Both the position numbers and the translations under genes were made by a program. A model generated the notes under the pieces. The model did not search any database. It saw only the letters and a list, made by a program, of their open reading frames with translations, and was not told the DNA's origin. Shown piece by piece: positions 26,959 through 36,369 of a stretch of DNA of 64,000 nt. This DNA comes from JAMZMI01 sp039970095 (GTDB taxonomy: Bacteria > Bacteroidota > Bacteroidia > Cytophagales > Cyclobacteriaceae). Each line of letters begins with the position of its first letter. Positions within the stretch are counted from its first letter, which is position 1. The DNA lies in the NCBI GenBank assembly GCA_039970095.1, contig JBDVMP010000072.1:12790-76789 (forward strand), in the 5' to 3' direction.

Positions 26959-27093
26959 ATGAGTTCTGATAGAAACCAAGCTGATTTAGATAATCACTCA
27001 AATCAGCTAAACCCAAACAATGATGAGTTTTGGGGTAGTAGGGGTTATGACGAGCGTCCCGATAATTGGGAAGAGCTACATCTAAACCGGTAA
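26959..27093 (+). CDS. 44-residue small protein, apparently of a conserved family
   Basis: ATG 26959 to TAA 27091-27093. The core reads NQLNPNNDEFWGSRGYDERP followed by DNWEEL. This polar, Trp/Tyr/Arg-rich string is much more ordered than random sequence. I recall very similar short uncharacterised proteins (NQxNPNN...YWxSRGxxxRPxDW) from several bacterial phyla, but cannot search. No signal peptide, membrane helix or metal motif. It stands alone with about 90 bases of AT-rich upstream sequence free of genes. Confidence 0.6.
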   Translation: MSSDRNQADLDNHSNQLNPNNDEFWGSRGYDERPDNWEELHLNR

Positions 27094-27233
27094 TGGAATG
27101 AGCGAAATCTATTGGTTTCGCTCGTTTATTCGACCTTTAGCTTGAGTGTATAAATTTAGTTTCCGTTATGTAATTAAAGAATTCAAATGTCTTTTTATCC
27201 TATTCCACTATATTGATAGTATAATTCAGACCC

Positions 27234-27455
27234 ATGAAACCCAAGCTTCAATACCAACTAGACATCACATCTATCCTTCTTCGTATATCAGGGTATGGTA
27301 CAAGCTTCTTAATTTTTCTGTCGACATACTGGTATATTCATGACAAAGTTTTTCTTGCAAAGTTTTCATTAATATCAGCGGAAGTTTTGATTGTGGCTTT
27401 TGTCTTGGTTCACTTCAGGGCAAAGGCATTGATTAACAAAATATCGAAGGAATAG
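27234..27455 (+). CDS. Small two-TM membrane protein
   Basis: 73 aa with two hydrophobic helices (about residues 22-38 and 45-61) and a basic C-terminus (RAKALINKISKE). Another start at 27146 in a different frame gives a less protein-like product. Function unknown. It follows the 44-residue gene by 140 bases on the same strand and could be independent. Confidence 0.5.
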   Translation: MKPKLQYQLDITSILLRISGYGTSFLIFLSTYWYIHDKVFLAKFSLISAEVLIVAFVLVHFRAKALINKISKE

Positions 27456-27573
27456 AATGTCGTAACCCTAACACTATTCTCATCATTTTATAAGCACTCT
27501 TTACATTCAGTTAAATAAAGCATATCATCAGGCAACTTTTTTCCCTTCCATAGGACACCTTATTATGCCTTTT

Positions 27574-28353
27574 TTAAACTTCAATGAATTTGCGTCTATT
27601 CAAATTCGCATATTCATCATTGGCCACATAACCCAGCATATTACAATGCATCCAGGTGTTTCCAATTTGAAACGAGTCGAATGAGATATGAGTATGACCC
27701 GATATCCAATGATCAATAGCATATTGCTCGCACATCCACTCTAACTCAGCATGAAAGAATGATGATAAATCAAGTGGAAATTGAGGATACTGCGGTATCC
27801 ATTTTTTATTGAATGGTGCAAAATGACTGACAATAATTGTCGTTCCATCAAAGGGTTTTTCAAGTTCTGATTTCAGATAGTCTAAACAATCATTATGGCA
27901 TTGGTTAAACTGTTCGATTGTTAAAGGTTTCATGGAATTCCTTTCAAATCGGGTTCCGTAAAAGTCATTAATGTAACCCTTAATCAATGTCGATTTATCA
28001 CTAGGAATGTGAGAGAATAATGTTGTGAAGAGAATTCGAACTTTATCAAAGAGGATCGTCTTGTTGTTCAAGTAGTAAACATTACTTCTTACCTCTTTTT
28101 TTAACGTAGGAAAGGAGTCAGAAATAGGGAAGTACTTTGCGTAGAATTCATGATTCCCAGGAACTATATACACCTCTTTAAAATCCTTTGACCATTGGTC
28201 AAAGACACTATTTCCAAGATTGGAATCATTCAGATAGGTAATATCGCCAGCTAAAATCAAAATATCCGCCGAGGGAATCAAGGGAGATTTCTGAATATAT
28301 GCCATGTTTAATGGCATTTCGAGATGCAAGTCCGAGGCATATTGAATTTTCAT
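27574..28353 (-). CDS. Calcineurin-like metallophosphoesterase
   Basis: 259 aa with the ordered metallophosphoesterase motifs: YASDLHLE (D-x-H), LAGDITY (GD), PGNHEFY (GNHE), IIVSHFAPF and SGHTH (GHxH). These bind a dinuclear metal centre and hydrolyse phosphoester bonds; the substrate cannot be told. No signal peptide. It is the last gene of a minus-strand unit with a 72-residue unknown and a 69-residue possible ribbon-helix-helix protein, separated by 4 and 7 bases. Confidence 0.9.
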   Translation of the reverse strand: MKIQYASDLHLEMPLNMAYIQKSPLIPSADILILAGDITYLNDSNLGNSVFDQWSKDFKEVYIVPGNHEFYAKYFPISDSFPTLKKEVRSNVYYLNNKTILFDKVRILFTTLFSHIPSDKSTLIKGYINDFYGTRFERNSMKPLTIEQFNQCHNDCLDYLKSELEKPFDGTTIIVSHFAPFNKKWIPQYPQFPLDLSSFFHAELEWMCEQYAIDHWISGHTHISFDSFQIGNTWMHCNMLGYVANDEYANLNRRKFIEV

Positions 28354-28357
28354 AGTG

Positions 28358-28576
28358 TTATTTTTTGGAAACGCTTTCTAATTCGTTTTTATCGCGATCC
28401 ACAAACTGAACAAAGTACGGGTCAAAATATCTCAACTTTCCATCTTCAAGTTCAATAAGAGCTTTGGTCTCACTGTGGTATCCGGAAAGCATGTAGACAA
28501 ATCTGTGAAAATAGCCCTTTATCTTCTTGCCATTGCCACTGATTTCTACTGGTCGAAGGCTCAATTCTTTAATCAT
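28358..28576 (-). CDS. Small protein of unknown function (72 aa)
   Basis: 72 aa, mainly beta-like with basic and aromatic residues (KKIKGYFHRFVYMLSGYHSE, then LIELEDGKLRYFDPYFVQF). It lies 4 bases from the metallophosphoesterase gene and 7 bases from the upstream small gene, so all three are probably co-transcribed. The pattern LIELEDGKL suggests a small SH3-like fold, as a guess only. Confidence 0.5.
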   Translation of the reverse strand: MIKELSLRPVEISGNGKKIKGYFHRFVYMLSGYHSETKALIELEDGKLRYFDPYFVQFVDRDKNELESVSKK

Positions 28577-28583
28577 AGAGGAA

Positions 28584-28793
28584 TTACAAATTGCTCTTTA
28601 TGTCTTCATTAATTTCTTTTTGATGTTCTTTCATCCAATCCTCCAGAATATTGTTAACAAGAGTTGATATACCAATATTGTAGAAGTTGGAAGTCTTCTT
28701 ATAGAAATCATGTGTAGAAACCTTGATATTTATTGTTTTTGTCTTCTCTGATCCACGATCATCACTATACAAATATTTCTTAAATCCGCTCAT
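28584..28793 (-). CDS. Small DNA-binding candidate (ribbon-helix-helix-like)
   Basis: 69 aa. The segment KTINIKVSTHDFYKKTSNFY followed by a helix STLVNNILEDWMKEHQKE has the strand-helix-helix order of ribbon-helix-helix proteins. It is first in the unit with the 72-residue gene and the metallophosphoesterase, and divergent from the XRE gene at 28897. It may regulate the unit. Confidence 0.45.
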   Translation of the reverse strand: MSGFKKYLYSDDRGSEKTKTINIKVSTHDFYKKTSNFYNIGISTLVNNILEDWMKEHQKEINEDIKSNL

Positions 28794-28836
28794 TAAGCAC
28801 TTTTTGTGGAAAATATATAGAATTTATATTACATCT

Positions 28837-28894
28837 TAGCCTTTAGGCTATGGTATCGGTTCCGGGCTCTAAATAGCTTGCCCTTCAAGGCAAG
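28837..28894 (+). promoter_or_regulatory. Two hairpins before an XRE gene, candidate operator
   Basis: TAGCC (28837-28841)/GGCTA (28846-28850) and CTTGCC (28877-28882)/GGCAAG (28889-28894) lie in the 103-base divergent gap between the RHH-like gene and the XRE gene. The second ends 2 bases before the XRE start codon. They could be repressor operators, or RNA hairpins that control translation of the XRE message. Confidence 0.35.
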
Positions 28895-28896
28895 AA

Positions 28897-29127
28897 ATGG
28901 AGGACTCGGATATCATAAAAGCGTTCGGCAAAATTCTGAAAACCCTAAGGGATGAAAAGGGGCTAAGTCAGGAAAAGCTTGCTCATTCAATTGGGTCCCA
29001 CTTCACACATATATCAAGGCTAGAGAACGGCCATAAACAACCTACATTGACTACCATATTTAAGATTGCTGAAGTTCTTGAGATTAAACCTGAAAAAGTA
29101 ATAAGCCTTATTAGAGAGTTATTATAA
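28897..29127 (+). CDS. XRE-family HTH regulator
   Basis: 76 aa, a single Cro/CI-type helix-turn-helix: LRDEKGLSQEKLAHSIGSHFTHISRLENGHKQPTL in outline, ending in EVLEIKPEKVISL. Such single-domain proteins repress or activate neighbouring genes, often in plasmid, phage or restriction-modification settings. Its end overlaps the convergent 266-residue gene by 6 bases. Confidence 0.9.
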   Translation: MEDSDIIKAFGKILKTLRDEKGLSQEKLAHSIGSHFTHISRLENGHKQPTLTTIFKIAEVLEIKPEKVISLIRELL

Positions 29128-29922
29128 ATTACTCTCATAGAAGCCCAATATGTCATCCTCTCTATTGACTAACGGATCTATCCAATCCGCTTTTTTAGAA
29201 ATCCACTCACATTCCTCTTCAGAAAGGGAATCGCTAGCAGTATTCAAGAATTCCCTAATCATTTGTGCCTTTTTCCACCGTTCGATATTAGAAAAGATGT
29301 TATTGAATCTGGACCATTCGTTATCTCTTATTCTTTGAAGTTCTCTTTGTTTGGCCTCTTCGATCTCTCTTAAACGTCTTTGTTCAGCGTACTTCTTATT
29401 TCTTTCAATCTCAGTTTCAGCATAAATTTCAAGTGTAGCCAAAATATTGAATATTTGATCTTCTATAGTTTTAGCACCATCATACCATTCACGTCCCCAA
29501 ATCTCGTCTAGCTTGAAGCATAGTTTACCGGTAGGGGCTAGTTCCCTTGAGTTATGGCCAAGGGGCTGCTTTACTACTTTATACACTTCTCTAAGAGCAA
29601 TATCAATTTCAATGCCATCAATTATAATTCTTGTGGTAAAATCTACTACCTTGATAATATGACCTCTATTCTCCAGAAGCTTTATCAGTGTATCCATGAA
29701 CAGTACGGCTCGATTGGAACGTGCTTTTGTAGTATTAACGCTAAGGTTTTTTCTAGACCTAACCATTCCAGGATTTTGCCAAGTTTCTGGTTTTTCGGCT
29801 TTCAAATGTTTTTTCAGCTGAATAATCAAATAATGAGGTCTACTGAGTCTTTCAGGGAATTTAAAGTCTATGGAATTCTTTAATTCCAATTCACGCTTTT
29901 GAATTAATTCTTTTGATAACAT
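29122..29922 (-). CDS. Coiled-coil protein of unknown function
   Basis: 266 aa, soluble. The N-terminal half contains alpha/beta segments (HIIKVVDFTTRIIIDGIEIDIALREVYK in outline), and residues about 165-205 form a charged coiled coil rich in E, R and K. The C-terminus is acidic with Trp residues. No family recognised. It lies between two XRE genes and directly upstream, in divergent orientation, of the restriction-modification operon. Confidence 0.55.
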   Translation of the reverse strand: MLSKELIQKRELELKNSIDFKFPERLSRPHYLIIQLKKHLKAEKPETWQNPGMVRSRKNLSVNTTKARSNRAVLFMDTLIKLLENRGHIIKVVDFTTRIIIDGIEIDIALREVYKVVKQPLGHNSRELAPTGKLCFKLDEIWGREWYDGAKTIEDQIFNILATLEIYAETEIERNKKYAEQRRLREIEEAKQRELQRIRDNEWSRFNNIFSNIERWKKAQMIREFLNTASDSLSEEECEWISKKADWIDPLVNREDDILGFYESNL

Positions 29923-29989
29923 GGCATTGCAAGTAATATTTCCTTAGTTTCACAAACATCTCACTATATGAGATACCCAGCCAAAGTAA

Positions 29990-30184
29990 ATGAACAGAAT
30001 TAAGGAAGTCTTATCAGAAAAGGAAATGACTCAAACCTGGTTGTCCGAGATGCTAGGTAAAAGTTATAATATGGTCAATTCGTATGTTCAAAATAGGAGA
30101 CAACCTAGTCTTGAAGATTTGAATAGAATAGCAGATATTCTTGATGTTGATGTGAAAGATTTAATTGTTAGCAGCAAAAAATGA
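29990..30184 (+). CDS. XRE-family regulator of the restriction operon
   Basis: 64 aa, Cro-type HTH (MNRIKEVLSEKEMTQTWLSE, then SYNMVNSYVQNRRQPSLEDL). It overlaps hsdR by 4 bases (ATGA at 30181), so it is the first gene of the operon. In many restriction-modification loci a short XRE controller protein times expression of the nuclease; this is a likely role. Confidence 0.88.
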   Translation: MNRIKEVLSEKEMTQTWLSEMLGKSYNMVNSYVQNRRQPSLEDLNRIADILDVDVKDLIVSSKK

Positions 30185-33100
30185 GTCAGTCAAACTTCTC
30201 ATATTTAGAAACTGAATATCCAATACTCTTCAATATTGGGCAGGCGGCTGAATACAATCTTTATGATGACCCAGTAACGTGTCTTTTCAAGTTGAGACAG
30301 CTAGGAGAGAAGTTAACGGAATACCTTTTTGAAGAACATCATCTTGAATTTCCATATGATAACTCATTTCACAATAGACTAAAGACACTAGAGTTTGAAG
30401 GAGTTTTACCAGATCAGGTGAAGGATCTACTTCATGCTATCAAGAATAAAGGAAATATTGCTGTTCATCAGAATAAGGGAACAATTGAAGAGGCAAAAGG
30501 AGTGCTTTTTTCTTGTTTTAAAATAGCGAAATGGTTCTATCAGTCTTATTCTCAAGAGAACAAGGATGTTTCGCAAATCAAGTTTCATGTTCCAGAGAAA
30601 TTAGACACCAGACATGCTTTACATGAACTAGAGCAACAATATGCTAATCTTCAGGAGAAGTTTGATGAATTACTAGCGAGCAGAGATACCTCAGGAATCT
30701 CCCAGGAAAAGCAATCTGAAATTCAAGAAAGGTCAAGCAAGGCAGCCAAGAAAATCGACATGTCTGAGGCTGAGACACGCGAGCTGATTGATGAACAATT
30801 GCGTCAAGCTGGATGGGAAGTAGATAGTAATCGGCTCAACTATAAGTCAAATAAAACATTACCTCAACGAGGTAAGATGATTGCGATTGCAGAATGGCCA
30901 TGCCAAGAAAAGTGGGCAGATTATGCCTTATTCATAGGAACAGAATTATACGGAATAGTTGAGGCCAAGAAATATGCAGCGGATATTTCTACCAACTTGA
31001 GGCAATCAAAGATCTACGCTGAAATGGTAGAGCCGAAGCATGAGGCTAAACTTCTCGGGAAGTGGGGCGAATATCACGTGCCTTTCCTGTTTAGTACGAA
31101 CGGTCGACCATACCTAAAACAAATAGAAACCAAGAGCGGAGTTTGGTTCCTGGATGTTCGAAATGAGTTCAATACATCAAGAGCCTTACAAGGTTGGTAC
31201 AGTCCGGAAGGTTTGCAAAAACTCTACGAAAAGGATGTCAAGGAATCCGAAGAAAAGCTTAAGAATGAGCCTGTAGATCTATTAGAAAGTGAAACTGGGT
31301 TGGGTCTTCGAAAATATCAAGCAGATGCAATTAAAGCAGTCGAAAGGAAGCTCATCGAGCACCCTGAAGATCGAAGAAGTTTGATTGCAATGGCAACTGG
31401 TACAGGAAAAACTAGGACCATCATTGGCTTGTGCTACAGGCTCATCCAGTCGAATCGGTTCAAAAGGATATTATTTCTAGTGGACAGAACCCTCTTGGCT
31501 ACTCAGGCCATTAATGCGTTTAAGGATAACAAGATCGTTGGACTAAACACCTTTTCAGAAATCTACGATGTAAAAGGTCTCAAAGATTTGGTTCCTGAAT
31601 TAGATACACGATTGCATTTTGCTACTGTGCAAGGAATGGTCAAAAGGTTGTTCTACAATGAAGGTGAGGATGTTCCATCGGTGGATCAATACGATTGTAT
31701 CATCATTGATGAAGCGCATAGAGGATACTTATTAGATCGGGAAATTGATGAAGAAGATTTAGAATTCCGAGATCAGCGAGATTATGTAAGTAAGTACCGT
31801 ATGGTATTAGACTACTTTGATGCATATGCTATAGGGCTTACTGCTACACCAGCGCTGCATACCACTGAAATATTTGGTTCGGCAGTCTATACCTATTCCT
31901 ATCGTGAGGCTGTTATTGACGGTTTCCTAATCGATCATGATCCACCCAATTTAATCAAGACAAAGCTTGGCGAAGAAGGCATCAAATGGGAAAAGGGAGA
32001 AAAGCCCAAGGCATTTGATAAAGAAACGAACGCGATTGTTGAGCTAGAGAAACTGGAAGATGAATTGAAGATTGAAATCACCGGATTTAACAAACTAGTC
32101 ATTACCGAGAGCTTCAACAGGACGGTGATTCAACAGTTGGTCAAAGAATTAGATCCTGATGGTGATGAGAAGACTTTGATCTTTGCAGCCACCGATGAAC
32201 ATGCTGATCGAGTGGTTCAATATCTTAAAGAGGAGTTTGCAAAGATTGGAATCGATGTAGCAGATGACGCTATTCAAAAGATCACCGGAAAATCTTACGA
32301 TCCACAGGAACAATTGACAAGATTTAAGAACGAGAAGTATCCCAACATAGCAGTTACGGTAGATCTGCTGACAACTGGGATTGATGTTCCTGCTATCTGT
32401 AACCTTGTGTTTCTCCGTAGAATCAAATCCAGAATTCTATATGAACAAATGCTCGGTAGAGCAACCAGACGCTGTGACGAAATAGGTAAAGAGGTATTTC
32501 AGATATACGATGCGGTGAAGATATATGAAGCATTGGAAGACTTTACCCAAATGAAGCCAGTGGTAGCCAATCCAAGTACTTCATTCCAACAACTTTCTAA
32601 CGAGTTTGAACAAATTGAAAATGAGGAAAGAGCGAAGCGTCAGGTAGAGCAGATTATTGCCAAAATTCAACGAAAAAAGAAATTCTTGAATGAGGATCAT
32701 CAAGAACAATTTCAATACAATGCTAAGGGTGCAGACCCAGATGAGTTTATTGAGCGCTTAAAGCAGAACGATATAAAGACCTCAATAGATCAGATCTTAC
32801 AACTATCAGGATTGTGGAAGTTTTTAGATGAACTAAAACCTGCTCCCAATGTCATGCTTGTCTCAGAACACCAGGACGAATATGTTGCAACTGAAAAAGG
32901 GTACGGAAATGCCGAAAAACCAGAAGACTATCTTGATAATTTTAGCAAGTTCATCAAGGAGAATCAAAACAAGATTCAGGCACTGAATATTGTCTGCACG
33001 AAACCTTCGGAATTGGATCGTAAGTCGTTGCGTGAATTGATGATTGCCTTGGATCAAGAAGGATATAATACAAAAGCATTAAACTCCGCCTGGAAGGATG

Positions 33101-33426
33101 CAAAGAATGAAGAAATTGCCGCGGATATTATCTCGTTCATCCGAACACTCTCACTGGGAAGCGAATTGATCAGTCACGAAGATCGCATCAAAGGGGCCGT
33201 GGATAAGATCAGACAAATGCGTGAATGGAACAAAGTACAAATCAAATGGATCGATCGCTTTGAGAAGCAACTACGGAAAGAAATGGTGCTAAGAGTAGAA
33301 GATTTGGATGACTCCCCGTTCGATGATGCGGGTGGTTTCAAAAGACTAAATAAGATTTTTGAGGATCGACTGGAAGAAGTAGTCCGACAATTAAACGAAA
33401 ACCTATACACAGAAGAAATAGCCTGA
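30181..33426 (+). CDS. hsdR: Type I restriction enzyme subunit HsdR
   Basis: 1081 aa. Residues about 8-95 are a DUF4145-type helical domain. The nuclease centre is Asp247 with E261-A-K263. The translocase has Walker A ATGTGKT at about 405-411, DEAH at 510-513 and GLTATPA. The C-terminal helical domain is of the EcoEI type. HsdR joins the HsdM2-HsdS enzyme, pulls in DNA with ATP and cuts unmethylated DNA at a distance. No frame damage is seen, so restriction should be active. Confidence 0.96.
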   Translation: MSQSNFSYLETEYPILFNIGQAAEYNLYDDPVTCLFKLRQLGEKLTEYLFEEHHLEFPYDNSFHNRLKTLEFEGVLPDQVKDLLHAIKNKGNIAVHQNKGTIEEAKGVLFSCFKIAKWFYQSYSQENKDVSQIKFHVPEKLDTRHALHELEQQYANLQEKFDELLASRDTSGISQEKQSEIQERSSKAAKKIDMSEAETRELIDEQLRQAGWEVDSNRLNYKSNKTLPQRGKMIAIAEWPCQEKWADYALFIGTELYGIVEAKKYAADISTNLRQSKIYAEMVEPKHEAKLLGKWGEYHVPFLFSTNGRPYLKQIETKSGVWFLDVRNEFNTSRALQGWYSPEGLQKLYEKDVKESEEKLKNEPVDLLESETGLGLRKYQADAIKAVERKLIEHPEDRRSLIAMATGTGKTRTIIGLCYRLIQSNRFKRILFLVDRTLLATQAINAFKDNKIVGLNTFSEIYDVKGLKDLVPELDTRLHFATVQGMVKRLFYNEGEDVPSVDQYDCIIIDEAHRGYLLDREIDEEDLEFRDQRDYVSKYRMVLDYFDAYAIGLTATPALHTTEIFGSAVYTYSYREAVIDGFLIDHDPPNLIKTKLGEEGIKWEKGEKPKAFDKETNAIVELEKLEDELKIEITGFNKLVITESFNRTVIQQLVKELDPDGDEKTLIFAATDEHADRVVQYLKEEFAKIGIDVADDAIQKITGKSYDPQEQLTRFKNEKYPNIAVTVDLLTTGIDVPAICNLVFLRRIKSRILYEQMLGRATRRCDEIGKEVFQIYDAVKIYEALEDFTQMKPVVANPSTSFQQLSNEFEQIENEERAKRQVEQIIAKIQRKKKFLNEDHQEQFQYNAKGADPDEFIERLKQNDIKTSIDQILQLSGLWKFLDELKPAPNVMLVSEHQDEYVATEKGYGNAEKPEDYLDNFSKFIKENQNKIQALNIVCTKPSELDRKSLRELMIALDQEGYNTKALNSAWKDAKNEEIAADIISFIRTLSLGSELISHEDRIKGAVDKIRQMREWNKVQIKWIDRFEKQLRKEMVLRVEDLDDSPFDDAGGFKRLNKIFEDRLEEVVRQLNENLYTEEIA

Positions 33427-33427
33427 T

Positions 33428-34915
33428 ATGAGCGCGGAACAAATAGCGAAAAAGCTTTGGGACCTTTGTAATGTCCTTCGAGATGATGGAGTAACCTATC
33501 ATCAGTACTTAAATGAATTGACTTATTTGCTTTTTCTGAGGCTTTCTGAAGTCAAAAAGTTCGATAAAGATATACCGGAGAAGTATCGTTGGTCTGCGCT
33601 GGTTTCTGAGAAAGACAATAAGCTGAAGTTTGATTTATATCGAGACCTACTGGCGAACATAAGTAGTCCTAAGGATGAGGAAGGGAATCCTCTACCAGTA
33701 AACCCTATGGTTGCTGAGATCTATCAAAACGCATCGACAACTCTCAGGAAACCTGTCAATCTGAGCACGCTAATCACCGAAATAAATAAGATCGATTGGC
33801 ATGATGATGACGAGCAGGATATGATTGCCACGGTATATGAAGAATTGTTGGAGAGGAACGCTGGAGAGAAAAAAAGTGGTGCAGGGCAGTATTTTACTCC
33901 AAGGCCTTTAATCAACATAATGGTTGATCTCATGTCTCCCAAGAAGGGTGAAAAATGGAACGACCCTGCTGCAGGAACTTTTGGCTTTATGATTCAGGCG
34001 AATGAATATGTAAAAGCCAAATATGATGATTACTACGACTTAAACCAGAAAGAGCGAGAATTCCAGATCAATGAAGCTTTTACAGGATGTGAGCTCGTGC
34101 AAGATGCACATCGATTGGCATTGATGAATGCTAAGCTCCACGGATTAGAAAGTCGAATTGAGGTCGGAGATACGATGACAGAATTGGGTAAGACCTTCAA
34201 GAATTTTGATGGCGTTTTAGCCAATCCTCCTTTTGGCACCAAGCAAGGCGGAGAGCGGCCTTCCAGAGACGACTTTACCATTAAAACCAGTAATAAGCAG
34301 CTTAACTTCCTCCAACACATCTACCGATCCCTAAGACGCGATACGGGAACAGCGAGAGCAGCTGTGGTTCTTCCGGATAATGTACTATTTGAAGACGGAG
34401 ATGGCCGAAAAATACGAAAGGACTTGATGGACAAGTGTGACTTGCATACCATTCTGAGGTTGCCCACCGGAATATTTTATGCGGCAGGTGTAAAAACTAA
34501 TGTACTCTTCTTCACCCGAGGAAAAACGGAGACCGGAAACACCAAACGTGTATGGTTCTATGACATGCGTACCAATGCTCCAAGCTACGGCAAGCGAACA
34601 CTTTTTACACGGGCAGCATTTGATTGCTTTGTGAAGGCTTATACTGGAAGTATTGGTTTAGATAAAGTGCGAGCAGACTATGATGGTACCATTGATGATA
34701 AGAAAAGGGAATCAATAAAAGATGTCCGTTGGCAAAAATTCACTCGTGAAGAAATTGCCACCAAGAATGATTCTCTGGATATTGGCCTGATCGAAGATGA
34801 AAATGTGAGCAAAAACAGTGACTTGGGCGAGCCTAGTGACATTGCCAAAGAAGCAGCATCTGAATTGGATGCCATCAAAAAGGAGTTGGATCAAATCATT
34901 GAATTGCTGGGTTGA
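33428..34915 (+). CDS. hsdM: Type I DNA methyltransferase subunit HsdM
   Basis: 495 aa, starting one base after the hsdR stop. Helical N-terminal domain, SAM-binding motif I (DPAAGTFGF, from Asp179) and the amino-methyltransferase motif IV NPPF at about residue 266, which indicates N6-adenine methylation. It forms the modification core with HsdS. The stop overlaps the hsdS start by one base (TGATG). Confidence 0.96.
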   Translation: MSAEQIAKKLWDLCNVLRDDGVTYHQYLNELTYLLFLRLSEVKKFDKDIPEKYRWSALVSEKDNKLKFDLYRDLLANISSPKDEEGNPLPVNPMVAEIYQNASTTLRKPVNLSTLITEINKIDWHDDDEQDMIATVYEELLERNAGEKKSGAGQYFTPRPLINIMVDLMSPKKGEKWNDPAAGTFGFMIQANEYVKAKYDDYYDLNQKEREFQINEAFTGCELVQDAHRLALMNAKLHGLESRIEVGDTMTELGKTFKNFDGVLANPPFGTKQGGERPSRDDFTIKTSNKQLNFLQHIYRSLRRDTGTARAAVVLPDNVLFEDGDGRKIRKDLMDKCDLHTILRLPTGIFYAAGVKTNVLFFTRGKTETGNTKRVWFYDMRTNAPSYGKRTLFTRAAFDCFVKAYTGSIGLDKVRADYDGTIDDKKRESIKDVRWQKFTREEIATKNDSLDIGLIEDENVSKNSDLGEPSDIAKEAASELDAIKKELDQIIELLG

Positions 34916-36369
34916 TGAGTGAGAAACTACCACACGGATGGGTAAATGCGGAGCTGAGTGAATTGGCAAAAGTACAAAGCGGAGGAACTCCTTCCCGTAG
35001 TAATTCTCGTTATTGGAATGGTGAAATTCCGTGGGTTAAAATTTCTGACATCAAAGATTTATATGTTTCAGAAACGGATGAATTTATTACCCAGGAAGGT
35101 CTTGACAATTCATCAACAAGGATTTTCCCTAAAGGCACAATTCTGTTTACAATATTTGCAACGATTGGCCGAATTGGCATTTTAGAGATAGAAGCAACCA
35201 CAAACCAAGCAATTGCTGGAATTACTCCTTCTAAATTTATTGATAGTAAGTATTTGACTTATTCATTGCTTAATCTATCAATTGCGATCCAAGGACATGG
35301 TAAAGGTGTTGCTCAAAAGAACATTAATCAGAGTATCTTGAAGAGCACTCTCATACCCATTCCACCCCTTCCCGAACAAAAGCGCATAGTCGCGAAGCTG
35401 GATGCTTTGTTTGGGCATTTGGATACCCTCAAAACCAAACTCGATCGCATCCCCGAGCTCCTCAAAAACTTCCGCCAGCAGGTGCTTACTCAGGCGGTGA
35501 CAGGGAAGTTGACGGAGGAGTGGAGAGAGGGGAAGGAATTGGAGGAAAATGGTCACAACCTGCTTAAGAGAATTTTGAAAGAGAGGCGAAAAAGGTATGA
35601 AGACCAGGTTACGAAAGCAATTGAGAGTGGAATAAGAAAGCCTAAGAAATTAAGGGGACTTGATGATGAATACAAAGTAGATCAGGTGTCTGACGTACCA
35701 GATTCCTGGTCAAGAACAGTGGTCGATAAAATTGGGCTTGTTCAAGTGGGAGCGACTCCTTCCCGGAAAGAAAATAATTATTGGAATGGCCAAATTCCAT
35801 GGGTAAGTAGCGGAGAGGTAGCAAATAACAGAATTATTGATACAGCGGAAAGAATAACTGATGAAGGTTTTAGGAATTCAAGTGTGAAATTGAACTCAAA
35901 AGGAAGTGTTTTGATTGCGATGATTGGTGAAGGTAAAACTAGGGGGCAATCAGCCATTTTGGATATAGAAGCTTGTACAAATCAGAATATTGCAGCAGTA
36001 GAATTAAATTCGAATCATGTCAAATCAGAATATTTATGGTTTCATTTCCTGGCCAATTATGAAAAGAACAGGAGTTCTGGACGAGGTGGAAACCAACCTG
36101 CGTTGAATGGTAAAAAAATCGGAGAAATATTTGTAAACCTTCCTCCTTTAGTTGAACAAGACGAAATCATAAAGCGGGTTGAATCTTTATTCGACCTGGC
36201 CGTCAAAATCGAATCACAATACCAATCGCTTAAAGCTAAAATTGACAACCTTCCTCAGGCCATATTGAATAAGGCTTTCAAAGGTGAGTTGGTTGATCAG
36301 GATCCAAATGATGAGCCGGCTAGTGAGCTTCTGAAAAGAATCCAAAACGAGAAAGGAGGGAAGGGATGA
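34915..36369 (+). CDS. hsdS: Type I specificity subunit HsdS with two target-recognition domains
   Basis: 484 aa from ATG 34915. Two tandem half-repeats, each a target-recognition domain plus a helical spacer: the first opens ELAKVQSGGTPSRSNSRYWN, the second IGLVQVGATPSRKENNYWN. Each repeat ends in a helix that includes LPEQKRIVAKLDALF or LVEQDEIIKRVESLF. The two domains read the two halves of a bipartite site. The first spacer is intact, so the protein should be functional. The stop overlaps the ATPase start as ATGA. Confidence 0.95.
   Translation: MSEKLPHGWVNAELSELAKVQSGGTPSRSNSRYWNGEIPWVKISDIKDLYVSETDEFITQEGLDNSSTRIFPKGTILFTIFATIGRIGILEIEATTNQAIAGITPSKFIDSKYLTYSLLNLSIAIQGHGKGVAQKNINQSILKSTLIPIPPLPEQKRIVAKLDALFGHLDTLKTKLDRIPELLKNFRQQVLTQAVTGKLTEEWREGKELEENGHNLLKRILKERRKRYEDQVTKAIESGIRKPKKLRGLDDEYKVDQVSDVPDSWSRTVVDKIGLVQVGATPSRKENNYWNGQIPWVSSGEVANNRIIDTAERITDEGFRNSSVKLNSKGSVLIAMIGEGKTRGQSAILDIEACTNQNIAAVELNSNHVKSEYLWFHFLANYEKNRSSGRGGNQPALNGKKIGEIFVNLPPLVEQDEIIKRVESLFDLAVKIESQYQSLKAKIDNLPQAILNKAFKGELVDQDPNDEPASELLKRIQNEKGGKG

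Noticed and set aside
33962..33990. HsdM motif I variant DPAAGTFGF as a sign of inactivity
   Set aside because: Variation at these positions is tolerated in type I methyltransferases and NPPF is intact.
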